Assembly: GCA_005765155.1 (NCBI GenBank)
Contig: VCCP01000001.1
Location: forward strand, 744,001 to 808,000
Source: Zelopaecilomyces penicillatus
Taxonomy: Eukaryota > Ascomycota > Sordariomycetes > Hypocreales > Pseudodiploosporaceae
DNA length: 64,000 nucleotides
Reading direction: 5' to 3'
Positions within the stretch are counted from its first letter, which is position 1; every line of letters begins with the position of its first letter. Below the pieces are notes generated by a model that did no database searches, was not told where the DNA came from, and saw nothing but the letters and a program-made list of their open reading frames with translations. Of this stretch, positions 1 to 12,500 are shown piece after piece. The position numbers and the translations under genes were made by a program.

Positions 1-563
1 CCGTGCAAATACCATGGCAATAAAAGATGCTGTACATAAGTATGAGGTGGTATGAAGGAACCAACCTGGATGCAGCATGGGCCGAGATCTGCCCTATTAT
101 TGGCATCTGCCAGATCTGCCACTAGCCTGGCGAGGCCGCGACATACAGCTGCGCCGCCTGGGAATACTTAGCCCCTGATGACCTAATCTTGTTCTGCCTC
201 GACATCAATCACGAGTTCCCTTCGCCAACAGCCATCGCCTTCATCCCATCCCGACCCATCCGAGCCCCATCCGATTCTGTGTCCATCGCCTGCCAGCGCT
301 TGCCGACATCCAATGCGCGCTCGAGTTCACGCGACAGGTGCCCGAAATCCATTGTCGAGCTGGATGGTGCAACTAGCAGCTCAAAAGGAGTAGGAAGAGG
401 GAACAGGAACAGTAAAGCTTACCACGGAGGATTTGGACCGAAATAACCCAACCTCGCGGTTCTTCGAGCGCGTACCTTTTGTGGTTGTCTGAGAATCCAT
501 CTTTCTGAAAAGAAGGACGAGCCATTGCTCCTTTCGCTGCTGGATTGCCTGTCGAGGCATACT
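1..563. other. Upstream region of the PFA3-like gene, no gene recognised
   Basis: I see no convincing coding exon in this stretch. The ORFs here are short and resemble no family I know. It probably holds the promoter and 5' leader of the palmitoyltransferase gene that starts near 564. Confidence 0.5.
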
Positions 564-2299
564 ATGGTTCGTCGTTGGGCGCGCAGGATGGAACGCACAT
601 GCTGCACTATAGCGAGATATCTCCCGCTGGCCTTCGTCTACGGGGCGACAACATGGGCGGCATGGGTGGTTGTGACCATCGGCAGTGAGAGTGTGAAAAG
701 CCGGTGGATAGGTATGACGAACCAAGCCTTCTTGCCTGCTTCCCCGGCTATCGTTCCACGTGGTGGATGACTCAAGGATCAAACTGATGCTAACGGCAAT
801 GGTATACAGGGACGACCACCTCATCGATTGGTGTTGCGCTCTATATTCTCCTTAATTGGTCCTACACAACAGCCGTTTTCACCGACCCTGGATCTACAAC
901 GAACAATGACGGATACGGTATCCTCCCCACAAACAGCCAGAGCACTCGAAAAGCCACATCGTTCACTGTCAAGAGCAATGGTGAGATGCGATTTTGCAAG
1001 AAGTGCCAAGCTCGAAAGCCCGACCGCGCGCATCACTGTTCAACATGCCGTCGCTGCGTTCTCAAGATGGACCACCACTGTCCGTGGTTGGCGACGTGTG
1101 TCGGACTGCACAATTACAAGGCGTTTTTGCTCTTCCTGATATATACAACCATATTTTGCTTCTACTGTTTTGCTATTAGCGGCTCCTGGTTTTGGGTTGA
1201 GGTTCTGGATGATCCCAAGTACTTGGACACACTCATGCCGGTCAACTTCATCATGCTTGCTGTCATGAGCGGCATCATCGGGATCGCTGTCGGAGCCTTT
1301 GCGACTTGGCATGTCATGCTATCATGCCGTGGACAGACAACAATTGAGTGTCTGGAAAAGACGAGATATTTGGCATCCGTAAGAAACACGTATAACCAGG
1401 CACATGATCCGGCCAACGGCCTTCCGCAGGCTGCACGTCAGTTTGTCGACTTTCACACCAACGCATTACCTGGCATCACCCGTCCTGAGGAAGGCGAGGA
1501 GCGGCGCAGTCAAGACCGACCCCGAGTACAGCTATCGTACGATCAAAGGGAGCGCCAGCAGACTCGGAAACGATATGAAGACTATCTCGACGAGCAAGAC
1601 TCGGAGAAGCTACCTAATGCATTTGACTTGGGCTGGAAGCAGAATTTGCTGCATTTAATGGGTCCGAAGCCCATATTCTGGTTTTTCCCCATTTGTAACA
1701 CCACAGGTGATGGTTGGGCCTGGGAGGCGAGCCCCAAGTGGGCTGACATGCGGGAACGCTTACATAGAGAGAGGGAACAACAGAGGTTACGAGAGGTCAA
1801 TGCAGGCTGGGGGGATGATACAGGAGTTGAATCCAGCACGCCAGACTCCACGGGGCATTATCACAGCCGTGCGCCTCTGCATCAAGCGCCAGTGATTAAT
1901 TCCGGTCCCAGGAAAGCTTTAAGCAAAGCGGACCGTATCCTCGGAAGAGACCCGAATCTTTACGCCGACGGCACGCAAGATGTGGCCATGCGACGACTCA
2001 ACCCTCGCGGCCGCACGGTCGAAGAGGAGCTCGAAGACCTGGACAATGATGATTCGGATGTTTCTGACTTGGAGGCGGGCAACGGCACGACGGGAGGAAG
2101 GGGCCAACCGAGCGTTACGAGCCGCCGCTCGGAAGCTGAGCGTCAGGCGCTCAACGTAGTCACGAACGGCAACGGTCGGGGCTGGGGTCGGGGCGGTGCC
2201 AGCGGCATGCTGAGCAAAAATAGCCCTCGGAGCGTCGGTAGCAGCCACGGCAACGACGGGACGTCAAGTCCACGGCTGAACGACGACGGAGTGGATTGA
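564..2299 (+). CDS. pfa3: DHHC palmitoyltransferase, PFA3-like
   Basis: Two exons, 564-711 and 810-2299, give 545 residues. The intron is 98 nt, with donor GTATGA, a TGCTAAC branch site at 788-794 and acceptor ACAG. The N-terminus has two predicted membrane segments, around residues 12-30 and 53-66. The Cys-rich DHHC domain starts near residue 112 (CKKCQARKPDRAHHC) with DHHC at 137-140. Two more membrane helices follow, then a long polar tail containing FWFFPICNTTGDGWAWE. The DHHC cysteine takes palmitate from palmitoyl-CoA and passes it to protein cysteines. Yeast Pfa3 is vacuolar and modifies the fusion factor Vac8. The extra sequence around CRRCVLKMDHHCPWLATC and the tail fit the Pfa3 subgroup better than Pfa4 or Akr1. 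An in-frame ATG at 588 is an alternative start. The local acyltransferase function is secure; vacuolar location is inferred. Confidence 0.9.
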
Positions 2300-5200
2300 A
2301 GGGGGGGGGGAAGGATGAAGAACATCCATCCCCCCCTGGGCCGGGTTTGGGGACGAGACGAGGGTGTGGGGAAACGGAAGCTATTGGAGAAGCTGATTCT
2401 ACTTTTGGAATACTATAGCTATTACTATTCTCCCAAGGCTTGCGGGGGAGGAGGGACGTGCTCATACATCACGGTGTTGTTTGTTAAAGCGCCCCTCCCC
2501 CGTTCCCGGAACTCGGAATCCGGGTCCTGTCCGTTCGCACCGACGGGCCGTGGGGATGGAATGGATAGTCCATTACGGTTTTGAACACACACACATACGA
2601 ACCAGGCGTGATAGGGGGTGGGGGGCAGGGAAACATCTTATAATCACTTGTTGTTTTTATCTCAAAATCTCGGCGCAGCTTGTCAATTTTTTTTCGCTTT
2701 CATACACTTTTTATTTTTAGACAGACGTATTGGTAGCCTGTTTTGTGTGTGGATGTGTAGAAGTAGTGTTTTTTTTTGTTTTATGTCCTTTATATATGTT
2801 CTGTACTAGGGTAATGAGCATGGTTCGGGGAGTTGTGCTCTCTTTTGTTTTTTCAATGCAAACCCCCTTTATTCTATTACATGTTCCAATGTCTGATTTC
2901 CCCTTTCTTCATCTAAGGCGCCTGTCTATTGTCATTCTCTTCGAGCGTGAGACGAAATAGGCTCTTCGTAAAAACCCCATTGTTCAGTTTTTAGCTTTCC
3001 CAATTAGCTTGGTATGCAGAATATGGGCTTGAACGTTTACTTTCTCGTATAAACCCTCCAAAAACCTCTTTAGCCAAGACAAATAAATGATAGAACCTTT
3101 GGTTAGTGTTGTATGGAATGATGAGCCCCCCCCCTTTTTTGTTTAAAAAAAAATACCCCTTCCTAAGGGGATGGTGGGCTTTGTTTCGGAATGTTCGATG
3201 GCATTTTTCTTCTTTTCGTTCCTTTTTGACTAGGACATATCCTGTCATAATGTGTCCCAATTTGATGTTGAGAAAAACACATACAGGGGAGATCCCTTCT
3301 CGTATTTTTTTCCATACCTTGTTCGAGAACAACAACAAACACGCATAATACACGCCTAGGGGGAGGAGGGGGAGTAAGTAGGTCATCCAAACACCGTCCT
3401 AGCCCTTGTCTTTTTCATTTTTTCCCCTGGTTCGTTTTGGCAGTCGCAATCATTTAACAAAACGTGTCTACCCGCCCATCCGGTGTTCTCCCCCCATTTC
3501 AAAACGAACATCTCTGCCCTGTTTGGCATTTTACGCGTACACCTCACCAACTCGGGTATTCCTAAAATTCCCCGCAAAAAAATAGACACACACCTACCAT
3601 CGACCCGCCTTCTCTAGGAACGAGCTGTCAATCGTGGTAGATATTGGGCTTAGTTTGGTGTTTCCGTTTTAATATGGAACCTCCTACTGCGCTCAGCACG
3701 GGATGGAGAATTTTTGTAAAGTACGATAAAAGAAAAGAAGGAAAAAAGACCCCTTAAAACCCCTTGAGTAGTGATAATCCAATACTTGGATGAAAAGGGT
3801 AAAAGCAAGAGTAAAGGACCCTCAAGATCGTCCCAAGCGGCACACTCGGCACAAATTTTGACATGTCCCAATCATGTCGTTCCGTCATTCACATTTTTGC
3901 AAAACACATTATAAACCCTACTAAATAAAAAGACCGAGAAATACGTTCCCTCCCCATGATGCCATTCATTCCACTACTTACACACACACACACACACGAG
4001 GCAGACTCACCCGCCCAGACAAACAACGTCATAATCATCCTACTCCGTATCCTCTTCTCCCATCCAAAACAAACCAATCACCACGCTCCACCCAATCCCC
4101 TCCCTCATCTACACACGCCCTCCCCCCTCTTTTCCCTTTTCGCCCCTCTTTTTATCAATTCTCGTTCGCCACCCCCTTTAATCAATCTAAATTAGATAAA
4201 ATCGGGATAATCATATTGATGATGATGAGTGATGATGATCATGTACAGCACGTTTTAACATACATATTACTAGGTAAATCCTACCCTATTGTGTACACAC
4301 AGGGCATTTTTATTAGTCTGCATTCCTGGGGGGGGGTTTTGCTTACGAATATACTACACACCACACCTACCACATAAAATCTTTGCCATTGTTGAGACCG
4401 CCACGAAAAAAAACTTCCGGCCCAAGTAAAACCAACAAAAAAAAGGAACAACCGTAAACATTACATTACATACACACCCTGGTTATCCCACTCCCTCAAA
4501 CACAGTTGTAAAAAAAAAAGTGTTCAGCAAAACATATCAGCCAATCACACATCCTTGGGCCCGTCCCACCCCCGCATGCCTCTCCACCCCGAATGGGAGC
4601 CAAAACGTTCCATTCTAGGCCGCCAAAATGCCGTTCGTTTGGTTCGCATTGATTTCACTTACAGGCACTGATATGCAGAAAGTCGTCATCAGGCTCTTGG
4701 ACCAGCTTTCTCTCTCGCCCCACTGGTACATGAAACCTACACTGGCCGGTACACCAAACTACCACCAAATTTACGCACAAGCACGAGGTACTGCGGTTAG
4801 ATTTCGAGATGAAGTGAATGTAGATGTGATTTGCATTGTCATTGAGGAGAACTCTCAAGTAAACATGTCTTAATTTCCCACTACGAAGCCGTCTTGGCAA
4901 ACAAACAAAAACACCCTACCCTTCGGACGCTCCCAAGGCCACACTTCAAACCTTGCCAGATAGACAGATAAATAGATGTTGACGCACGACGCCACGCTAA
5001 AAAAAAGAAAATAGCCCAAAAGTCCCCAAATCACATCAAGATGAATAATGAGATAATAGTAAAGATTGGTCAAAAAGATGGTTTGAGAAAGAGACAAAAA
5101 TCGTGATTTCCTTTCCTGTCCGGTCTATGTAGTAGTTGCCCGCCAATGAGTTCCCAATCCCCAATTGTGATGCGATCCCGTGAAATCCAAAAAAACAAAA

Positions 5201-5675
5201 AAAAACAAAAAAAAAAAAACACGCGTGGTATATGCAATTCCCTTTGCTCCTGCCATTTCCTTTATTTCCGTCATTAAACAAAGTGAGCACCACATTTCGA
5301 ACGTGGGGGTATTTATCCATCTTTTTTTTGGTGTTCCATGCGCCATTTTAGACAAAGAAAAAAAAATATGATCCCAAAGAATAAAAGTAATCCAGAAAAC
5401 TATTGCCTCTGGGGCATACGAAAGAAATAAGGATGAAAAATAAAAAGTGTGTCGCGTTTTTGGAAGTAATCGCCTCTCAAGATATGATCTTCTTGTGCTT
5501 CTGTTGTAGGGGGGAGGGCATGGAAATGCTGCTGCTGACAAGTATCATAATGCCAAAAGCTGCCTAGACTCTGAAGTGGAGTCAAATGAAGACAAAAGCA
5601 ATGCTGAACCAGAGTGAGACGCCAGCGGAAACGAAGTAGGATAGTTATACAATGGCTAATTTGAAAGCCAAGATA
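2300..5675. other. 3.4-kb convergent intergenic region, no gene seen
   Basis: The region lies between the 3' ends of the PFA3-like gene (+) and the phospholipase C gene (-). It is full of short homopolymers, a (CA)n tract near 3979-3997 and GATGAT triplets near 4211-4240. The ORFs are short, compositionally biased and unfamiliar. Both 3' UTRs must lie here, but I cannot place the polyadenylation sites. Confidence 0.6.
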
Positions 5676-8600
5676 TTAGGTGTAGCTGTCAAAGCTGCTC
5701 TTTTCCATGGTGCTTCTAGGGCTGATGTTGTTCCTGCCAAAAACTTTGCCGCTGAAACGGTTTAGTTTGCTGCCTCCCTCCTGGGGCTGGGGCGGCACAT
5801 CAATGAGCACCTTTTCGATAGAGTCCACGTTAATTTTGCAAAATAAGCTTGAGAAAAGGTATTGGTCGCCAGCGTGGTTGAGAAGAGGCAGAGTGCGATA
5901 TCCTTGCCGAAGGTTGGTGAGCTTGGCCGTGTAGCTGGCGATTGAAGATCGGTCTCGGTTGTTGTAGCTCTCACCATCATTGGACAGTCTGACAGTCCAG
6001 CGGACAAAGATCAACTCAGGGTGCTTGGTTGTCACCTTGAACTTGAACTGCCCGCTTGAAAACAGGGGATTGAAGCCGTTCTCACGAATCACCTCGGTCT
6101 GGAACTTGAGGGGAGAGTCTGGTTCATGGGTTGGGCTCGATTCCACAACCTTCTTATCACGCTTATCGTTGGCGTGGAACACTTCAACCTCAACGTAAAA
6201 GTCCATCGACTTGTTGGATGGCAAGCTAGGCGGTCGCATCAGCTGTTGAGCCGAAAGGACATCAATGTCGAAGGTGACCACGGACCGCTCCTTCTTAGGA
6301 GCGATGCCCTCAACAAACGGGAGGACTTGAAACTCCCTCAGCTCCGACGGCTTGAGTACATATCCAGATGAGTCTTTGCCGCCCTGATACATGGCCTGGT
6401 TAAGCTGCATGCCCAAGTCGAAAGTTTGCCAGTTCATCGCCGCCATCTGAACGCCACGACGCCAGTAAACTAGGGGATCGAAATTGCTCGAGGCCAGTCG
6501 TGTTCCATCTGGGTAAACACGCATCAGATAGCGCATGTTGTGGATATCCAGCGCCATCTTTTCTTCCTTACTCCGGGAGTTCCTGGCAAAACTAGACTCC
6601 ATAAAGGAGAAGATGTGATTGAACCTCTTGGCGGCTGGAGCCTCAAAGCCCGAGAACTTAACGCCCGCACAATAGACACCCAGCTTGCCCAACACAGGGG
6701 CCGTCTTGTTCGCTGACTTCCTGGAGGATCCCTTCTCGCTGCCGCTGTCCGTATCACTAGTGCTGCTGCTGACTAGACCATGAACCTGGCCCTCGGTAAT
6801 CGTGTTGACTCGACTCTTGCCGACCAGTCGCCGACCGGGATTGGTAGGGCCCAGCAGAGGGCTTTGAGGCAGAGACTGCGAGGGTGGGAGAGCAATGCCT
6901 TCAGGCAGAGTAGGCCTAAGCAAAGGTGAATTGAGGCTGTTACCCCGCTTCCGACCCACGATGGGCTCGGTGGTTGTTGGTTCGTCCTTCATTTGAGGCC
7001 GCTTCACCTTGATGAGCACTCGCTCCATGAGCTCCGATGGCGAAGGCAGCTTGCTTGAGGATGGGTCCAGGGGTTCAGTAACAAGTCGAGTACCAAAGGA
7101 TTCCTTGATGATTTCAGCCATGATGGCTTGCTGAGCGGGATTGCAGTGAACTTCAAGGGAGATCCAGAGCGGGAATTTAGACTTGACAAAGGCGTACTTG
7201 TTGATAGTTGTCATAACCTCCTTGAAGCTGATGGAGGTTGTGAGTGTGCGACCATGGACGACAAGAGGTTGACCATCGGGCCCATCCCAACAGTCGACTT
7301 CGACACATCGGCAGCCCCGAACAAGAGTAGAGATGTAACCCTCAATGCTGGACTGGCCGGCTACCTGTCGGCCAAGTAGGTAGGTATTGTGTGAGCTGGA
7401 AATGAAATACTCATTCATGGGTCGATCAAGCGTGTACTCAGCCGGCTCTTCTGTAATGGGCGTATTGTGACGAGATGACAGGTACCCCACAAATGCATCT
7501 TCTGACATGATATTGGAATCATTCAAGCCGAGATTAAGAGGGTCAGTGTCGTCAGACTTGTGCTTACGGATGAACTTGGTAAAGAGTCGCTCCCAGGTAG
7601 CTCGGTTGGCGTCAATGTCTTCGCCCTGTCCATCTTTCAGGAAAGCAAGAAACTCGTCCAGTGTGAGGCCCAAGTCGGGGCGGGCAGCCACACACTGCAT
7701 GATGCGGTGCACATCCAATCGCTGTCTCATCAAGCGAACAAAATCCAGGAATTCGGCAAAGTTTAGCCTCTCTCGTCGTCGAGAATCGGCAAGGCGGAAA
7801 TTTGACTGGAGGGTCGACTGAGGGCTGTAGATGTGAAGGTTTTGGCAAACTCGCATGACGCCTGTGATGTCGAGCTCCTCTTGTTCCTCAGTGCGGGGCT
7901 GGTCTCCGAATTGCTTGGTCATTTCGGTCTGCCAGTACTGGGCAATGGCTTTGTCATTGAAGGCCATCAACGAGGCCATGACCTCTTGGCGATGCTTCAG
8001 CATCGCATCAAGGAAGGAGGTCCATGCGTGGCACGTCTCAGCATCATCGGCAATGAGGTGGATGAACTTGGTCTTGGATTTTTCGGGTACGGAGTAGAGG
8101 ATGGAGAACCACTTGGAGCGTTCAGCCTCTGGGATGTTGAAGTCACGACCATATTGCTGGATATCGGAGCCCGTTCGAATCTCTCGAACTTCATCGACAT
8201 GGAGGAATTTCTGTGGGCGAGATTTGTCCCACATGAGCTTGTTTGTGTCGGGGTCATAGACAAGACAAACACGCCTGGAGCGGTTCTTCTTGGAAATCTT
8301 TCTGACCCAGGTTCCTTGCTGCAACTGTAGGGGAATAACGGGGCCGGCCATGGTATTGGAAGGACCACTGATGGATCCCGTGGTGCTGTTAGCGGATGAG
8401 TCCCGGAATGCACCGTCGAGGAAGAAGGAAGATTTGAAAGAGACCAGGTCATCTCTGTCTTCAATGTCAGACTCGGAGTCTGTTGACACAGGGCCGAACT
8501 CGGGGGGAGCAGTGTTGTTGCTATCACTGCGCCGGCGCAGAAAGCAGGGTCCTACACTGCCTTCGCGGCTTGCGGGCGCTGCTGATGACTGTCTCCTCCT

Positions 8601-9089
8601 GCTACTGGTGATGCGTCTGGACGCTCGGCTAGATAAGCGGCGCATCAAGTTGCTCTTGTTGCTATTGTTGTTGTTGGAGCCATTGAAGCTGCTGAAGACA
8701 GCTTCAGCAATCGGACCGGGACTACCAGTCCAGCTCTGGCCCAGTGATGTGACGCTTGTCTTTCGTGAGACAATTGATTCTGGCAGTTGAAAGGCTGGCG
8801 GGCATTGGTCATCGTCCCTAGGTCGCATGGGTTCAGGAGAGGGCTGGATTGAGGAATTGGTGGTCAGAACGGCAGTACCAGGAGACATGATGGGTGAGCC
8901 GTGTTGTGGGCTAGAGGCCACAGAAGAGGCACTAATGGCCGATAAAGGGGCGACGAGGGGATGTTGTTGGAATTGAAAGTTTGTCTGTACCAGACCAGGG
9001 CTGGAACGCCGAAGCTGGCTCGGGAAGGACGACATATTGTGGCCCAATGTCGGAGACGAATGTGTCTGAGTTGGGTCGGAGCTTGTCAT
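5676..9089 (-). CDS. plc1: Phosphoinositide-specific phospholipase C (delta type)
   Basis: A single uninterrupted frame of 1137 residues. In order it has: a Ser/Asn-rich disordered N-terminus (1-250); a PH-like domain (about 255-365); an EF-hand-like helical region (about 370-545); the catalytic X box (about 556-700); a Ser-rich X/Y linker (about 705-795); the Y box (about 800-920); and a C2 domain (about 935-1090). The catalytic histidines are visible as H567 in ISSSHNTYLLGRQ and H612 in VVHGRTL, with the acidic pair in CVEVDCWDG near 596-602. The enzyme cleaves PI(4,5)P2 to inositol trisphosphate and diacylglycerol. Yeast Plc1 feeds inositol polyphosphate and calcium signalling. The domain order and length fit fungal PLC-delta proteins. 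The frame starts at MTSSDPTQ. M19 (NMSSFPSQ) is a possible later start. Its upstream side faces the gene desert. Confidence 0.95.
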   Translation of the reverse strand: MTSSDPTQTHSSPTLGHNMSSFPSQLRRSSPGLVQTNFQFQQHPLVAPLSAISASSVASSPQHGSPIMSPGTAVLTTNSSIQPSPEPMRPRDDDQCPPAFQLPESIVSRKTSVTSLGQSWTGSPGPIAEAVFSSFNGSNNNNSNKSNLMRRLSSRASRRITSSRRRQSSAAPASREGSVGPCFLRRRSDSNNTAPPEFGPVSTDSESDIEDRDDLVSFKSSFFLDGAFRDSSANSTTGSISGPSNTMAGPVIPLQLQQGTWVRKISKKNRSRRVCLVYDPDTNKLMWDKSRPQKFLHVDEVREIRTGSDIQQYGRDFNIPEAERSKWFSILYSVPEKSKTKFIHLIADDAETCHAWTSFLDAMLKHRQEVMASLMAFNDKAIAQYWQTEMTKQFGDQPRTEEQEELDITGVMRVCQNLHIYSPQSTLQSNFRLADSRRRERLNFAEFLDFVRLMRQRLDVHRIMQCVAARPDLGLTLDEFLAFLKDGQGEDIDANRATWERLFTKFIRKHKSDDTDPLNLGLNDSNIMSEDAFVGYLSSRHNTPITEEPAEYTLDRPMNEYFISSSHNTYLLGRQVAGQSSIEGYISTLVRGCRCVEVDCWDGPDGQPLVVHGRTLTTSISFKEVMTTINKYAFVKSKFPLWISLEVHCNPAQQAIMAEIIKESFGTRLVTEPLDPSSSKLPSPSELMERVLIKVKRPQMKDEPTTTEPIVGRKRGNSLNSPLLRPTLPEGIALPPSQSLPQSPLLGPTNPGRRLVGKSRVNTITEGQVHGLVSSSTSDTDSGSEKGSSRKSANKTAPVLGKLGVYCAGVKFSGFEAPAAKRFNHIFSFMESSFARNSRSKEEKMALDIHNMRYLMRVYPDGTRLASSNFDPLVYWRRGVQMAAMNWQTFDLGMQLNQAMYQGGKDSSGYVLKPSELREFQVLPFVEGIAPKKERSVVTFDIDVLSAQQLMRPPSLPSNKSMDFYVEVEVFHANDKRDKKVVESSPTHEPDSPLKFQTEVIRENGFNPLFSSGQFKFKVTTKHPELIFVRWTVRLSNDGESYNNRDRSSIASYTAKLTNLRQGYRTLPLLNHAGDQYLFSSLFCKINVDSIEKVLIDVPPQPQEGGSKLNRFSGKVFGRNNISPRSTMEKSSFDSYT

Positions 9090-12000
9090 GGTGGTGCTCG
9101 TTGAGCAAGCGCATTGCAGTAGGAAGTCTGGCGCCTCTGCAGGTTGCCTCTGGCTTTATAAAGGTCGAGTAGCACCGGCATGCATGTTGGAACGGGCCGG
9201 GGCAGCTTGACAATGCGGGGAAGAGGTCGAGCTGGCCGATCCGCAGGGCGGAAGTCGTGGTCCTGGGGTCAGCCGCCAGGGGATGTAATTGGATCTCGAG
9301 GCGTGGTGCCTTTGAAGCCCGGGTATGGCGGTGGTTACGCTGGTTGCTGGCGGACTTGATGGACGTCGCTCCAATGGATGGATGGATGGGGGCTGCCGTC
9401 GCGGGGTGGCCCAGGGTGTCAAAAAGGACGGGAACTAGGGCAAGATCTGACCCGGGGTTGAGCACCGTCCCAGGTTGCGGCAGGATGCTGAGGTGGCAGC
9501 AGGTTGTGGTGGTATGCAGGTCGCTGTTTTTGGGATTGGACCCGTGTCGAGCAAAACTTCTGGGGACACTGCAGGCAGGGCGAGCGAGGCGCTGCGACAA
9601 GGCTGGGCGAAGAGATGCTGGTTAGTCACCGGGGGGTTCGAACTCTGCGGGCGCAATTACAGGTAGAAAAACAGTGCTGTGCTGTTGTTGCTGCTGCTAG
9701 CCGTAGGTCTGAATTTGAAGAATCGTGCTGGCTGCTCTGAGGGTGCGTTGTGGTGGTTTTTGTCGCGGCTGTGGTGGTTTTTATGTGGTGGTGGTGTTTG
9801 GCGTGGACAGGCGAGTGGACTTGCGAGATCGCACGAGTCGTAGGAGTAAGAGGACTGATAGGGCGGTGCCGGCGAGTAATAAGGCCAGTGAAGGAGGGGT
9901 CGAGGAGGTTCTGAGGTGAGTCGAGCAATGGTGATGCAGTCGAGCAGGAGGTTCAAAATCGTCAAGAGAGAACAAGATCTCTGAGGTCTGGCGAGGATGG
10001 TTGGAGTTGGTGTTGGTTTTGGGAACGGGCCTAGTGAAGTAATGTATGAAGTAGTAGAGCAGGTAGAAGGAAGTTGGGTACGAGGTGGGAACGGAAGACT
10101 TTGGTTGAGTCAAAAGAGATGCGGGATGTCGAGGTGTGAGGGTGTGTGTTTTGTAAAATGAAGAAGAAAAAAACCAGTACAGACGGAAGTAGCCTGTAGG
10201 GGACGTGTAGTGCAGGAAGAGCCTGAAGGCGTCAGAGGAGTACCTGTAGCAGCAGCAGTGCGAGTGGGAGTGGGAGGACAAAGGGGGGTGTGCGGGCGTG
10301 GGTGTCGGTGTTGGCGTGGCGTTGGGAGAGGACCCGAAACGACGTGAAAAAGGGGAGGGAGTGTGTCTTATTATTCTGTTTGGTAGCTTGTCTTCCTGCC
10401 CTTGGCTTGGAGCCGGGAAATTATAATAGCAGTGGCGGGTCTGGGGCAGCTTTTTATTCTTTCTCTTTGACCACGTCGAACTGTCAGCGGTTGCTGTGAG
10501 GCTTTAGGACAGGGCAGAGCAGAGCAGATCGCAATAGAGCCAGGCCCAGTCGATGACAGATCCGAGACGACGGACTCGTTTTTTTTATTGTACAACTATT
10601 TTAACATGAAGGCGGTCATGTAGCGGATAGATACATACATTGTATTGTCCCCAAAATAAAATGCCCACTGTAGTGTTTTTTTTTTCTTTCGTGCTGATGC
10701 ATGGATCTGCTTTTTCCTGTGCAAGGACACACCATCATCATTCGGGCTACGACTACTATGTACAACACACACCAATACACACAAGCGCGCACACGCTCTC
10801 ACATTGCGAGACGGGACTAATCTGAAAAATTAACAACAAGTGCCATCCGTAGTGCTTTTCTTTAGGTGTAGGCGCCTTTTTTTCTTCTCATCCTCTCTCT
10901 TTTTAATTAATTACATGCTACTGCAACGTGCTCACTCCAAAAAGGCGTGCGACGGGACAGGGAAAAAAAAAAATCAAAAACTGCGAGGCGCGCGCGCAGG
11001 CAGGAGACTGCTGCAGCACGCCCAGGGTTACCTACTATTTCATGCCAGGCATGAGATTCGCTGAGAAGCATGTATTATGATATGTGTGTATATGCCCAGC
11101 AGCCCCAGAGCAGGCTCACGCGCGCGGGGGACCCGACGTTGCCAGCAAATCAATTGTTACGAAGAAGGGGGCTGTCGTGGACGTGCAAACCGCCTCTTAA
11201 ACGACCAGATAGACAGACGGACAACCAAGCGAAGAACGATTTGAGAAGAAGCCCAAACAGACAAAGAAAGGCAGAGAGGGCAACCAGCAGAGTGTACCGG
11301 GGGGGGGTGTACATAGGATGGATATGGATGCCGGGCTACCAGGGGGAGGCAAAAGGTACGAGGACCAAGTACCTCGGTACCCCAAAGAGGGAAGAAAAAA
11401 AAGTCTCCCTTGTCCAGCTCCAACTGCCCAGTAGCAGCAGCAGCCAGCCGCCCAGGAGAGGGGATTGGGCCGTCTGGACACGCACCGAACAATTTCAAAA
11501 CTCTTTCACAATAGCAGGGACCGGCACAATGACGACGGAAGCGCCGGGGTTTGAGCTGGCAGGCCCACCCGGTACGAAGCTCCGGCACAGCACAGGTTCT
11601 ATCGAGGTCTGCACAGGTCTGCCTCCTCCTCCTACTGGGGCCTTCGTAATCTACAGCTCTGGTGTTTCCACTTGGATGGAAACTGTGAGGTGAGGTGAGG
11701 GTACCTCGACCGTCACAGCACCAGAGGTACCGTCCAAGCCCAAGTACCTTGCCATGTGCCCCAGCCCACCCATCCACCAACAACACAGCACCCAAGGCTG
11801 CTGTAGCAAGCTTTCACCCCGCGCGAGCAGGGGATTGGACAAACGACGAGACGAGCGAGACAGCCAAGCCCAGCTGTTTCGAGGTTCCGTTTCCGTTTCC
11901 GTACTGTGCCTGTCCGTCAATAACTTCATCAATGCTTTCACTCGTACGAGAAGGGCCTACGCCCGCCCTAGGACAGCCTTTTTTCCTCCCCTCCCCCTCC

Positions 12001-12500
12001 TCCTCCTCCTCTCCCCATTTTAGAACAGTTCCGACCCGGCCTACCGGCAACCCTCTTTTCTGATGGAATAATTAAGGCCTTTGTTGTCCACAGCCGAACC
12101 TAGACTTGTCTCCTGTCTCTTTTCCCTCCTCTCCCCCAAACAGAGAGCCGAAACGAAAAAAAAAAGATTGAAACAAAAGATGCACTGTATTTAGCGAAAT
12201 GGACAAATACGGGCACTTGAGGAAATTGCGGCAGACCAACTCCGCAACTCCGTGATAGTTACGTGGAATACTATTCGTAGCAACGGCACGACTGCCGCCC
12301 GTATTGCTGGCGTTGGCTCCAAAACCTTGGCTCAGATCAGGGGCAGTGGCGAAGAGGAGGAGGCGGTCAGTGGGTGAGAGTTAGTGAGCCATAGCGCTCT
12401 AATCCCCTAACAGTTCTCGCTCTTCTGCCCCGGGGACCCGTAGGAATCCCTAGAACGACCTAACAAACGCGCTAAGAAAATCCAAGGCATTGAACATTAC
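9090..12500. other. Upstream region of the PLC gene, probable promoter and 5' leader
   Basis: No coding exon is recognised. On the minus strand, 9100-10300 is rich in CA, TC and CCA runs, typical of a long fungal 5' leader, possibly with introns. A cluster of GGTACC-containing motifs lies at 11366-11381, 11700-11731 and 11741-11750. The longest ORFs here (11070-11693 and 11157-11795, opposite strands and overlapping) are low in recognisable structure and I reject them as genes. Confidence 0.45.

Noticed and set aside
11070..11693. 207-codon plus-strand ORF in the gene desert
   Set aside because: It overlaps a similar-length ORF on the other strand (11157-11795), is compositionally biased and shows no motif or family resemblance.
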